Shown here piece after piece: positions 28,850 through 42,445 of a DNA stretch of 64,000 nucleotides. A model generated the notes under the pieces. It searched no databases and was not told where the DNA came from. It saw nothing but the letters and a program-made list of their open reading frames with translations. The number at the start of each line of letters is the position of its first letter. Position 1 is the first letter of the stretch. This DNA is from Anastatus disparis (Eukaryota > Arthropoda > Insecta > Hymenoptera > Eupelmidae): contig JAFFSR010000136.1 in the NCBI GenBank assembly GCA_017163975.1, positions 9,111,501 to 9,175,500 on the forward strand. Reading direction: 5' to 3'. Made by a program: the position numbers and the translations under genes.

Positions 28850-29570
28850 ATTTCTTATATTTACTCGAGCCAGTACGAGCGAGCAACTCGGACTAAACTC
28901 TCTTTTCTCTCGCTCGGTATACACGAATCCCCGCAAAACATCCTTCGTATATAATACAAGCGAGCGAGCGAGCGAGAGCGGCGGTATAAGCTAGCAATAG
29001 GCAGCAGTGTTACAACCACGTGATATACACCAACCTCTCTCGTATAATACCAGCTACAGCTTTCCTGGTCAGAACACATCAGGTAGTAGTAGTAGTAGTA
29101 GTAGTAGTATTGCGCTTTACTTCTATCTTTCTATCTCTTTCTCTCTCCATCCCGCTCTTTTTCTATTTGCTCTGTCTTCCTCCAGCTCGCTCAGTCTGTT
29201 TCTCTTTCTGTTGTCGGCTTCGCTTTCGTGGGTGTACAGCGAGAGAAAGAGAGGCTGATCTCTGTACACAGCGAGCTATATCTATATATAATGTGTGTAT
29301 ATTCGTTTGTGTATGAGAGTCGTTTGACGAGTTGAGAAAGATGGAAAATCCGTGTATGTATATAGCGTAATACATGCTCAGAGTTTATAAGCGGCGTGTG
29401 CCATGTGTATATATATATACGTACAGCGAGAAGGAGAGTTTTTAGTATGTTACATTGGTTTGTGATATAGCACAAAATCCAATGAGATGGATGAAGATGG
29501 AGCATTACCGAGTTTAAAGAGGAAGAAAAGTTTTTAGATGAGGTTGCGGGGATATTTAGCGTTCGAGTTC
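28850..29570 (-). promoter_or_regulatory. GC-richer repeat island, candidate FAM89-like promoter
   Basis: Contrasts with the A+T-rich surroundings. It contains GAGC repeats (about 28960-28980), (GTA)9, (CT)-rich runs, several TATATA stretches and a GTATAAGC box. It is about 5.5 kb upstream of the first recognised coding exon of the minus-strand FAM89-like gene, so it could hold that gene's transcription start. No splice link is visible, so this is inference only. Confidence 0.25.
29083..29109 (+). repeat. (GTA)9 microsatellite
   Basis: Nine perfect GTA units within the GC-richer island. Confidence 0.9.
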
Positions 29571-32500
29571 TCTCTTTCTCTCTCTCTTGGTTTTATACAA
29601 GTTTTAGAAATTTTCAGGAAGCTTTTACACGAGAAAATTTGCAATTTAAGGAAAAATAAAGGAAATAAAAACGAAATTTTAGTTTTATGATAGAATAATG
29701 TTTTACGTGGAAAAATTCAAATATTTGAAACATGTTTATAAATTATTATGATTTAATACTGTATGGAACACATTATCAACACTAATATTTTAAACCAAAT
29801 CTAACTTGTTTAGTTAGATCGATAAAAAAAATGTTATCAAAATGTTGGTTAATTTTTTTTAGGAAATAATTTATCAAAAGAATTAATAATATTACAAAAA
29901 TTTCATGTCTGATTGAGCAAGATAACATTTTTTTAATAAATATATAATATATAATGTACGGTATTTCATAAATTTATATTAGTTTTAGATAGTATAATTT
30001 AACATTGGAGCAATAAATAAGATAACATCGTAATTTACAGTTGCCTTGATTAAAGTTATTAGCAACTAATTAATAAGAATACAAGTTATTAATAACATTA
30101 TTTATAACTTATGAATAATTTAATGAACTTTTATAGGAGCTATTGAATAAATTACTATTTGATTTTATCTTTTTAAAAATATAAATAAAAAGAAAAGAAT
30201 ACTTTGGAAAGTATAACGTACTAAAATTGGATGAACGTTCTTAATTTTAGAAAGAAGCCACAGAAAAATACGTGAAAAGCACAAAAAATAATCAAAACAA
30301 AGTAGGAAAAAGAACGATGTAACTGCTTAGAAGGATTCTATTTTACCAACGAATTGTATTAATAATTACAATTAAAATAATAAATAATTTGAGAAAAAAA
30401 TGTATTAGTATATAATACGACCCATAAACATTATTTAGTTAAATTTTCAAGCAAATCCATTCATGTATATCTAATTCTCCATGAATCACGCAAAATTTTG
30501 AATTCACGAATTAGAATAATTATATTTTAGAAATATTATAAAAAATTAAAAAATATTGACTAATGAATCAAATTTGTTTGAAAATTTAACTGAATAACTT
30601 TTATAAGCCAAACTAAAAAATGATGCCCCTTATGTAAAGTATTTGAATTGTGATTATTTATATCTTGAATTATTAGTCATACTATATGTAGGTTCCATCT
30701 ATACAGTAACATCACTTAAAAAATCAGAAACGAAAGAAAATAACAGATAAAAGATAATAATGCACACAGAGATCTAGAAGATTAAAAATAGAGAAAAAGG
30801 ATGAACACAAAGAATTGTAAAATAATGGAACAAGTAGAAAAGAAGCGGAAACAAAGAAATATGGAGAATTGGATATGTATACATGAAAACGAGTAACAAA
30901 AATCCACACGAGGATTCCGAGATGCATATAGAAAAATCGTTTGAAGAAAATAATAGCGCTATACGGCCATCAAGATTTGCATGCACACTTTCTAATAGAT
31001 GCAAATAAAAAATAGAACGTAACACAAACATTAAATTAATAATATTATTTTGTTATAATATCAATGATTTCGAACTTGTACGTATTAGTTTTTTTTTTTA
31101 TTTATTTTAAAAGTAATAACTGTTATTATATGAAACTTGAGAAAAACGATATTTTAAATGTATGCGAATGTACATACACATCTTTTGAATAGAAAAAAAA
31201 GGATAAAGTATCGAGTATTTTCAAATAAATAGCTTTTAAAATTGCTCAATTTATAATTTTATGTAGAAAATATGTATTATTCGGAAGAATTGTGCAGAGA
31301 AAATCAACTTTACAAATTATTATAAAAATTGATTGGTTTCTTTTTCAGTCCAATAACGAAAGCTGTGAGTATCTCAATACAATGATAAAATTTAATTACA
31401 CATAAGGCGTTCAAGTAGATACAGACTTCATGGTCAGACAAGTTTTTTTTAATATTAAAAAAAACAATTCTATTGTATACTGTAAACATCTGTACACATT
31501 ATCACCTAGTGGAAAATTACTATATGAAAGTCTACAGGTACGTATATACCGGATTGATGAACCAAGTTGAAGACAAATGGAGAATTCATTAGTCATTCAT
31601 TAGACTAAATAATAAATTACAATCGGTCATTTTCTCTTTTATATTCAATCTATTCAAGATATTACATTTTATAAAATGGAAAAAAATATCAAATAATTGT
31701 CAGTCTTATTGATAAAACGTATTATAAATGTTTAAAAATCTATTTTTCAATCGAGCTACAATGTATCATGGCTGTGAAGTCTAATCATTAACATTAATTT
31801 CTTTGCATGAATAGTTAACACATTTAAGTAGTTTATTTATGAAATTATATGTGTAATGTGCTGTTTGTATATTTCATTAATTTCATTCATTGAAAAACAA
31901 TCTATTATTAAAAGTCATTTTTAAATACCACGTTAGAAAAAAAAATTAACGATTTAATCAATTAATTTCTTTTATTTTTCAAGAATAAAAATGAAGTTAT
32001 TCCAAAGAGACTGATTGTATTTTCTAAGAACAGTAAATAATATCTAGATTATTTAAATTTTCTCAGAAATAAAAGTTATAAATTACTCCGACAATAACTA
32101 TTTAAACCTTTTACTTATACATGATCACATTCTAAAATGCCCTTCGAATTTTTCAACAACACAATCGCAAAATAAAAATAAACCTATAGTCATACTTCAG
32201 AATCGCATACCTTTAAAAACCCATTTACAGACCATAATAATCGAATTAGAAAAAAAAATCAACATAAATCAAAAAAACAGGCTCTACAGAATGAGAGTGG
32301 CATCAAAAATTATCTCATAACAGTTCGCTCGTTTCGAAACCAAATAGCAGCTGTCTGTATATCCATCCTCTGCTTAGAAATACCTATTACTTTTTTTTTG
32401 GTCTACGACTTTAAACATTCATCTATCTATAGGAGATCGAAGCTCTCTTTCTCTTTGCTTGACCGCTTACATTAAAGTCATTCTATCTTTTTTTTTCTCT

Positions 32501-35500
32501 TCCTTGTGCTCGCTTTTGTCCTGGAACACTAACTTTAAAGTTTAAAAAAAAATGAGAGAAAAAAAAATAAGGAAAAGAAAAGAAAAAAATGGTTCGAGAG
32601 GACTGCCGTCACGTTTCGCCTTGTTTTTTTGCACGCTTGGATTTCTTACGGTAATACCGTGACGTTATATATGTATGTAATATCCTCAATAAGTGTAATA
32701 TCCTTACAAGTAGCTTTTTATCATTCTTTTTATGTGTTCAATTTGTGGTTTCAACGACATCGATTTTAAAAAATTTTATATATATTTTTTAATTTTTTTT
32801 CTGCCTTTTTTGCAATGATTTTTTTACGGGTCATAAATTAAGTATGTAAAGTTACTTTTAAAATGCATGCGTAAAGTATTATTACATATTTTTCTTTACT
32901 TTTCATCGGCATTGTAGTTAAGGATCAGTTTAAAGTGTGGAAAATCATAATTTACTATTATAATTAATGAAGAGAGAAAAAGGAATTTTGTTCAATTAAC
33001 AATTAGTATACATAAAAGCATAAATGGTATACTTATCACATTCAATAGAATAATTTCAAATTCGATGCAATAGGCGATAAAAAAAATTATTGTTAATTAC
33101 TATCGGCATAATTTTTAACAAAAAAATATAAAATTTAATAAATATAATAAATCGATGTAGTTAAGCATGTAGTGAAATTTTCGATTAACAATATAATTTC
33201 CGTGAGAAATTTTGATTCACACGAATATCTATGTATACATAACTTTCATTAATACAAGTATCCAAAGAAGTAAATAGAATAAAACAAATCTGTGTATAAG
33301 TTAAGCAAAGTTTTAAAAAATGTTAGAGAAGAAAAAAAAGGAACGAAAAAAAATCTGCTAGATAAACATTTAGTCATTGAATAATCACAGAAGTATAGCA
33401 GACAAAGAAAACGCGAAGGATTTCCTTCGAGCGTATATTCTTTTTTTTCCATTACGATTCCGTGACATAATTAATTTGTTTGAAACTACAATAAATGAAA
33501 AGTTATATCACCCACGTACAATATAAATCAAAACTAAAGTTTAACCATACGCAAAATGTTTAATCGAGCTTTTTACAAAACCTTATACCGTGTACATAAT
33601 TGATAATTCATTGAAGAAATCGTGACTCCATTTTCTAAAGTTACAAAGCTAAACTTCTCTTTGTATAGCAGAGGTACGTTGTAAGAAAAAGTCGATATTG
33701 CAACAGTTATGCAGCCACTCGGGTCTATATATATATAAAAAAGATGAAAATAATGACAATCCTCATGTATCATAAATCGAGCTTTATATAAGAAAATCCC
33801 TTTTATTACTCGTATTCACACGAATGTCAATCTTTTCTAAATGTAACCCAACGAGAGACAGATAAAGAAAAGTTAAGAAAGAACGGAGTAAGAAAGAGAC
33901 AGAGAAATTTTCATGCGGTAAATTTTAAAATGTACAATTGAACTCAATTGTAAGGTTTAAGGTTACAGATATCAACGGAGAATTGAAAATTTCACAGCTC
34001 TTGTGTATACAAAAGCCACACAATGGAAAATCGAGCACGCGCGCGTGCGATCTTTTTAAAAGTAAACGTTTTATTAAACGACGTTAAGTCTCTCTGTCAA
34101 CTGTTAAAGCCGTCTTGACATTTGACAGCCGCGTGTGTAACATATAAATATATATATAAACTAGACGTCGCATGCTCTTATATTTTATACAACAATAAAA
34201 AGCGAAAATCAAATTTTCTACCTATTTTATTTTTAATTTTAGAATTGTTCAATGGCTATCCACGCGTTTACCTTTAAGATTATGATTGATTGTACATTTC
34301 CGGATCTTTTGTAATTTACTTTTAGAATTTAATTTTTTGTTTCATACTTATGTAAAAACCGATTTATCCTTTAAGTCGTTAAATTAAAAATGTTGCTATG
34401 TTACTATTGAAATAATTCAAAGTTTTAAAAATAATAGCCATATGCATTAGATACAATAGAAATGTCAAAGTATCATAACAGTTAGTCTAGGTCAAACGTT
34501 GATCAAAAGCAATACGCGTATTGATATACATTGTAAAATTAAGGTTAATCTGCCAATGTCGTAACGTTTAATGTTAATAAAACGTATTAAACAAAATGCA
34601 CGAATAATTTATTACAAGTTAGTTAAATGTTTAAAATTTTTAAAAAATCTTTTTTTTCTAAACAGACAAATGTTTCTTTATTTTGTTTGATATAATTCAT
34701 GAAGTTTTCGTTTTATGTAAAAAGGTGCGTTGGATAAAAATTTTATTTGTAAATTAAACAAAAAAACTAACATAAACATTTTGCAAAATTAAAATCTAAA
34801 CATTTTTAATCATAAGAACATAGTTCTATAACATAAATATAAAAATTACTACATGCATTACGTAAATGAAGGTTTTACTTATGAAGTTTAATACGACATT
34901 AGAAACATATATTAGTAACGTAGTAATATTTTTCTTTGTTTATGCTGTGTTTAGTGAAGTTAATATTTTTATAAAATATTATATACATATGACAAGTATG
35001 TAATATAAAATTTTAAAAATTATTATACGCCATACGTATAGTGAACAAAATTATAAAATATACTCCCATATTTTTGTATCTGAAGAAAATCTTTGTTACC
35101 AATGTAAATTTCAATATGTATACGTACTCGAGGCGAAAAAGCACGGTCAAATTCTCACCGTTATTATGTAATTTGTAAGCGTAAACTATGTACTTGAGTT
35201 GAATATAATAAATATTCAAAGTTAATAATGATTTTGAAATAGGAAGTAAACTTAAAAATTTTCTTTTGAGTATTTTTTTTAAATATAATTAACACATGAA
35301 TGTATAATAAAAACTTAAATTTTACTTCAGAAAATAGAATTGCTCATGCAGTATAGTAGTTCTTTCATAAAAATAATATAAGTATCGTTTTATATTAGAA
35401 TGTTTAATAATAATCTTTTCGAAGAAACGATTAAACTAAAAAAAGATGTTAAAATAACAAAAAAAAAATGATACATAATTGTATTAAATGTAAAATTTTT

Positions 35501-36928
35501 CAATCGTTAATTTAAATCGCATAAACTTTTAGCCATAAAACATTAATAAAAATAACAAAATACAAATTTTACAAATTAAAATTATAAAAAAAACTAATAA
35601 AAAGAAATATTTAAAAATATCCATTACGCAAAGTAGAACATTTAAAATTCTCAACTTTAAGAGCTTTTTTCCGCGCCGGTATAATCTTCATTCTAAAGAG
35701 CTTTTATGCTCATCTTAAAACGAAAAGAAGAGCATTTCGTATTGTTAGTACACATTAGCGAAAAGTATTTTTCATAAGCGGAAGTAACAAACTATATATA
35801 AGCATGTAAGTTAAACTCAAAAAGATATGTTACGATGAAAGATGTAATGTTTCGTCTCAATTTATATATAGAAAAGTACTCGTTGAAGTTAAGTATGATC
35901 ACATTGGCAATGATTATAAATAAGATGTATAAACGATAGTTAAATATAATCAAAACACGCTTAGTGGGTGGTTAATAAATGCAACTTGCGTGCAAGTGGC
36001 TTATAATCGGGATTAATATTTTCAATAAGATGCAAAATCTTTTCTTTTTACATTGAGCGCTCAAATTAATACATAAGAGAAATTGAAAACTCGTTTGAAG
36101 TGTAATGCTGGCTTGAAGATGAAAGAAATCAATGGAGAAAAGTATACAGTTTGTGCTAATAGCTGTAGCAGATACACAAAGTGAAAACTTCATCAATTTT
36201 CATATTAAGGCTATTTGAATATCATACATATTAATGAACGAAAAGAGAAAAATTAAGAGATTATTTTAATTATTTATAATCTGATATTTTTTAAGGTATT
36301 AAAATTATTAATATTGTCGCGTGTTTACTAACCTTAATATTCCTTTAATTTAATGCTTGAAGTATAATGTCAGGTAAAAAAGTAAACCATACCAAATCCA
36401 ATTTCAGAGTGTATAACTTCGATACCGTTATTTTACATCTTTTCTTCAATAGTTTTTTTTTCTTCTTTTATTTTTCATTTGAAGTTATAGATGCATCGTT
36501 AATTCGTTTAATTTATTTAGATGTTATAAATGATCAGATTTCTATCAATGAATATATTTTCGTTTATTCGTAAAACGATCGATTTAAAAAAAAAAAACAC
36601 TTAAATTAATATGACGAAATTAAAAGATTGCACGGGAATAAAAATGTCTGGCTAGATCCAGCTGCTATCTACTTCAATGAACATAAATTGTTATATGAAT
36701 GTTAAATTGCAGTTGCAATAGTTTTCTAAGCTTTTTCTCTTTAAAAATTTACATTTAATGTTACGTTTGAATGTGTTTTATTTTCATTCGTTTTTATTGG
36801 ATCCAATTTATAAATTTATTGGATTTAATGTGTTACGAGGAAAAATATAAAAAAAATAGTTTTATTCATTAGAATGTTTTCAATATTAATTTTAGAAACA
36901 GCTAATTTCCAATTTAAAGTTTTAAAAG

Positions 36929-37132
36929 TTTTTTTAATTTTATTTAAACGTTGCTGTATTTATGCTATCGTTGCCGATGCTAATTAACGACGGAGGTCTT
37001 CAGCGTTTGTGAACAAAGCACATGTAAAGTACAGTGGTGCTTGTATCATTCAGTCGCCGAGAGTGGGATTCGAACCCGAGACCTCGAGATTACGAATCCA
37101 TCGCTCTACCGACTGAGCCACTGAAACCTCAT
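36929..37132 (-). mobile_element. tRNA-derived SINE, copy 2
   Basis: The better preserved of two copies. On the minus strand the head has an A box (GTGGCTCAGTCGGTAGAGC), a loop of the form TT-CGT-AA and an intact B box (GGGTTCGAATCCC). The body containing CAAGCACCACTGTACTTTAC and an A-rich tail follow. The internal boxes would serve as an RNA polymerase III promoter in an active element. The acceptor stem does not pair, so this is not a tRNA gene. It aligns along its length with the copy at 10199-10406. Confidence 0.85.
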
Positions 37133-40100
37133 GCCATAAGTATTAAAAGTAAATATATTTATAAATTTTTTTATTACATAAATTAACATATTTTTACATT
37201 TGAGCAAGTTGAACAGTTAGTTTCATCCATCATTCTTCAACAAAGTTTTAAAAATCTTTGAGATTAGGTACACGTGAACTATGAGAAATAAAAATTATTC
37301 AAATTTGAAATAGTGGTTATATTTAGAATAGAAACTCAAATATGAAAGTATTAAAACCAGCTAAAAATGTATTCAAAATTGAAATACATAATTACACAAA
37401 TATTAAAATCATCCAACTCAAATACAAAAAGAAAAAACGTCTCGACATCCTAAATTTTAAATTTTTTCTTCCATTATCATCGCGCTATATAAATCCTGGC
37501 TCAAACATTAAATCATCTCATTCGTCGGGTGTGTGCACGTAAAAATTCCCCTCTCGTAATGTCATTCACGGTCAAAAGTTAAATCGTTTTTATGTATGTG
37601 TGTATATACATTAAAGTAAAAAAGAAAAAGACTTATGCCTTACGGCTTAAAAATAAAAAAAAAATGTTGGCCGCCCCCTTCTTTTTCTCTTTCTACTTTA
37701 AAACGTTAGTTGCGCAAGACGTTGCATTTTAACGATTACCGTACCGTAGAGCGCAGCGTTTTGCACGCTCTCGGAGGTCCCAAGCGTACCTATAAGAGTT
37801 CACCGAGTAAAACATTTACATGTGTATATATATGCACAGTCATACACACAAACACACATATATATAAATATATATATATTTTTATTTAGGAAAGTGCGCG
37901 TTGAAAATCGTGCGCGCACGTTGGGAGAGGAGAGTTTGACTGAAAATTGTGCCTTTTGTTGTATTCATAATGCTTGTTGTAAGATCTTTTTTTTCTCTTT
38001 CTTTTTGGGGAGGAGAGTAATTATAGAGGTGTTTAAGGTTGAAAGGAAATGTATCGGTTTGTTTAGGATGGTAATTGTGGTTGTTAAGATTTCTATGCTT
38101 TTCTTTTTTTTTCATTCTTTTGTATGTTAATGTTAAAAAAAAAATTTATTAATAAATAGAAAAGTAAGTTCACAGGATGCTTTTTTTTCTTAAAAAAAAG
38201 AGAAAAGAAAAAAAAAGGATGGAGGAAATATTGTATACATATATTATACATACATTGACTTGCATACTTAGTATACACATGCGTATTAAAAAAAAACTAA
38301 ATGAAAAGAAAAAAATTATAGCTTCTAATTCTAAAGAAGGAAAAATGTTATTATAGATGATTATAACTTGCGAAGGAAGTGTATCTTTATACTTTGTGTA
38401 AAATGAGCCAGGATCAATAAAATGTGTAACTATAAAAAGAAAATATAAAACCATATAAAATTTTTCAACAGTTCATTAACTAATTTTCAATAGATAACAT
38501 ATCTGCGTAACGAATCTTCGTTTAATTGGCAATAATTAATTGCCGATAAATTTGTCAATTCTTTATCTTTCATTAATTTCTAATTTATGCATGTATGTGT
38601 TTTCTTTTTAATAATCGTTAATACATTTAACATGTATCATCGATATTTTTATCCAGCTTAGTTGCATTTTACAAAATTTCGTTTGAGTGTGTATTTTATG
38701 TACTTGATGTAAATTATAAATAATTACTTGCGATTCCATTTATATTATGAAAAATTAGATATTAAATTTTTGTAATAATTGAAAAAATCTAGCACATTTA
38801 ATTAAAGTTTGAATATAAAACATAGCTGCAATTGATAAATAAAAGTATCTTATAAAATAATAATCAGTTCCTTTTTCCTGATTACGAAATTTCGCTCTAA
38901 AATTCTCCTCTTAGAAAAAAAAGAAAAAATGAACACAAAAGCATTTTCATCGAAGTTAAGAAAACTTAAACAAAACCTTACCATTATAAACGTTCGCACA
39001 AGAATGAAAAAAGAAAAAAAAAACTAAAAAAAAAGTGTCAATTTGAAAGTAACGAAAGGTTTTATAATTCAACTCTTGTCGTGTGCCTTTCGAAAAACAT
39101 ACATCTTAAAAGCGTACTTTTATAATGCTATACCCGGTGAAATAATACATGCAAAAAGGAAGAAAAAAAAAGTAAAAGAATAAACGATACCAAACAGATG
39201 ATTGAGCTAACTTTATACAGATTGTCTTTGACAATTGTCTATCTTACTCACGCGAGAAATTATTGTCTATAGGCTTTTTTTTATTCTATATAGGTATAAG
39301 TTTCTTTGTTACCAGTAGACAATAAATTTTAAAGCTTTTCTTTAATGGCACTTTTTTTTGTCTCTTTGTATTATACATGCGCACACGTATATACACATAC
39401 CTTTTTCTTTTCTCTTATACATGTATATAAACGTTCGAGAAATAGATGTGAATTGTGTATCGTGTATAGAAGCAGTAGATCTTAAAAAAAAAATTATTAT
39501 ATTGCGAAGGACCATTTTGAATGACTAAACGTGTTCCTAATTACAAGATAATGAGTCTGAGAGAGAGAATATACCCCCCTCTTCCACCTTGACGAGAGAC
39601 ACATATAACGTTGCGTAAATAAAAGAAACAAGATTTATTTAGAAGCTGATATTAAACGAGAAAGATGAAACAAGATTGAAAAAATTTGTATTTTTAAATT
39701 ATTATGCTAATGTTTATCGAGTATTGCGACGAATAGTTTGATGCTTTTAACGAATAGGCATTTGATATTGTGAAGAAACAATTTATTGGAAATCTTATTT
39801 CATAGCAATGAGTTTTTCGTATAATTATTTTCGGATTAAATAATGAATGGAGAAGCTTTGGCTACTAGTTTAATATGTAATGTCTATTCAGAAGCAATTA
39901 TTAAATTATTATTTTAATCGTTTAAATACATTGAGATAATTAAATTGAATGACGAGGAAAATTATAAACGTTAAATTAAAATAATACGATAGAAGGAAAT
40001 TATAAAAATGTTGAGAAATGTTTTAATGGCAAGTATTAATTTTTACAATTATGTAAACATATTTCAGTTGAAAAATTTGTTTGAAAATTTTTTTTTAACG

Positions 40101-42216
40101 TATCATTATAATAATTTATTGATTTCTGCGAAATATGTACATATTTTGCTTTACATAATACTCAAGAGTAGTTTTTTATTATTTTCCTTAAACTATTCGA
40201 AATTCGTAATATTAAGGTGCGTACAGTAAATTTTACAGTAAAATACACGTTTCATCGAATTCGAAAATTGGCATATATATAAGGGGGCATTACGATATTT
40301 TTTCTTTAGAAGTAAAAGTTGACTAACACGTTATAAACAACAAAGTTACTATTTAGAAAATTCCGCGTACACATATATGTGCGGATGGTTGTGCAATATC
40401 TCATTTTTTATAGTCATTCATTTATAAACTTGTTAATAATGGCAATAATTTTAAATATCTTTAAATACGTTTCGCATATACGCACGGCGCTGATGAAATA
40501 AAAGTTATCAAAACTCAATTACAGCTTATTTATTGGTATACCATAGTAAAAAAAATAAGTAATCTTGTCGTACGTAAATAATTGCAATAATATAAAAGCT
40601 TTGATTATGCAAATTAAAATACGTATTAGATCTATATCTACTGTTAATTAATTTTATTATTTAAAAATTATTGGAGCATAATATTACAAATTATTAAAAT
40701 AAAATTATTAATCAAAATTTTTTGAAGTTTGAAAAAAATTATTTTTTTGAAACTAAATAGAAAAAAATTTTTGGATGAGGTTCAACGTGAATATACATAT
40801 ATTATTTATAGTTATGTTGATTCATGAATTTTATTGCATAAATTTGATTATCATTATCATAACATTAAATATCAGATTTATTTTTATTGTTTTACATTAT
40901 TAACTATGTAAAAAATGTAATATAAAAGTTATTTATTATCAATCGTAAGAACTGTATGATTAATTCATATAATTTTGAATGAAATTAGTACTGAGAAATA
41001 CTTCTATATACGTACGTATATGTAAAGTTCATTCGATGTCAATGTATTCAGGTGCATGAGAATAAAATCTTATAAAGCAACCATTCCGCGAAGGATAAAT
41101 GCTTGTACATATGGATCGTGTAATGTAAATAACATTTTCAAGCGTTTAATAATGAAGTCAAAAATTTTCTCGCTACAGCTCGGGTTTGATCTGCAGTGCT
41201 TGCTTCCGAGCAAAATGTTACAAGTGTTACATTATACATTGAGTTTTAAGCTATTTCAAAGAGGTGAACCAAAAAATAAAGCTAAACTAAAACTTATGTA
41301 ATAATTGCCTTCTTTCTTTCTTTTTTTTTGTACATTTATTCAATAGCCATTAATAACTTCGCATTTGAAAGTGGTCATACTTCTTTCGTATTATAACGTG
41401 CAATTCAAATTACTTGTTACAGTGCAAAGCTAGTAATAGGTCACATTACACTAGATACAAAAACACTACCTTAGATGTTTTAAAGCTAAAATTATAATTC
41501 AGAGATTGGAATGAATATTACGATTCTTTTTTTTCTGTTTCTGTTTTTTTTTGTTTTTGCTTTTGAGAATATAATTACGAATGGTTTTAGGAAAATATTA
41601 GTTTCATTATAAGCATATTCCTTTAATGTTTTTATTATTTTTTTTTTCGAAAACAAGGCTACTTTAGGTTTTACGTAATAGCATGTATTTTTTGTGAAGA
41701 ATTTTTAAAAGTTACGAAAAGTTGTTTTCTTTTACGAGAAAAAGACAGAATTGCATATTTGATTCATAGATTTAAATGAAAAAAAGTTAACATAGGAGTT
41801 GATTGTACTAGTTATTGAATTCCAGCTTTAATATGTTTAAAATTTGTGAGAAATTTTTTATTTTTTTTAAAAATAATAAATTAAGATAAGACGATCTTTT
41901 TTTCAAAGTATATATTTTACAAAAGAGTAATTTACAAAACACTATACAAGCTCATATAATACAATTCTCGCAATAAAGATATTTTTTGGAAATTATTCCT
42001 GTACATTAATGTTTAATTATACTAACGGCTTTTCCCTATTTTTCATTTAAATTAATCTATAAACTTATTAAATTAAATTCAAGTCTTTAGTAGCCATTAA
42101 AAATAAAATATAATTCAATACATAATTTTTTTCAGCAATCAGTTCTACAATCAAATACAAAATTCAAATTACTTCTTTAAAAAAAAAAATTTCAACACAA
42201 AAAAACTACGTCAAAA

Positions 42217-42222
42217 TTTAAT
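42217..42222 (-). terminator. Candidate APC11 poly(A) signal
   Basis: ATTAAA on the minus strand, about 225 nt beyond the APC11 stop codon. A common hexamer in this composition; weak inference. Confidence 0.3.
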
Positions 42223-42445
42223 AGTTCAAGAGTACATCTGCACTTTCAAAAAGATATTAGCTATATAGATACATAATTCTAAAACGCATATAGGCATATT
42301 ATATATCAAAGGTTGCAACGATCTCAAGAGCGTACGTACACATATACATGGACTTACCGTTGACCTGCTAAGCAGCACCAGAGCTTGCTTTGGCAAGGTA
42401 GTGCTGACACCTATATTAGATCGGTTAATATTAAATGTCAAACTA

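Larger units (their letters stand above)
23393..42445. other. 19-kb gene-free interval
   Basis: No convincing coding exon was found between the first recognised FAM89-like exon and the APC11 stop codon. Untranslated 5' exons of the minus-strand FAM89-like gene may lie in the left part. GC-richer, repeat-rich islands at about 24.5-25.9, 28.85-29.57, 32.3-32.7, 33.8-34.2 and 37.5-38.0 kb alternate with very A+T-rich DNA. A CGAT-rich cluster (28.1 kb) and a SINE (36.9 kb) are listed separately. Confidence 0.6.

Noticed and set aside
29005..29510. Overlapping open frames on both strands
   Set aside because: They come from (GTA)n, CT-rich and TATA-rich repeats and have no family resemblance.
36929..37132. 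A functional tRNA gene on the minus strand
   Set aside because: The A and B boxes are good, but the acceptor and anticodon stems do not pair and the same unit with a long non-tRNA body recurs at 10.2 kb, so it is a SINE.
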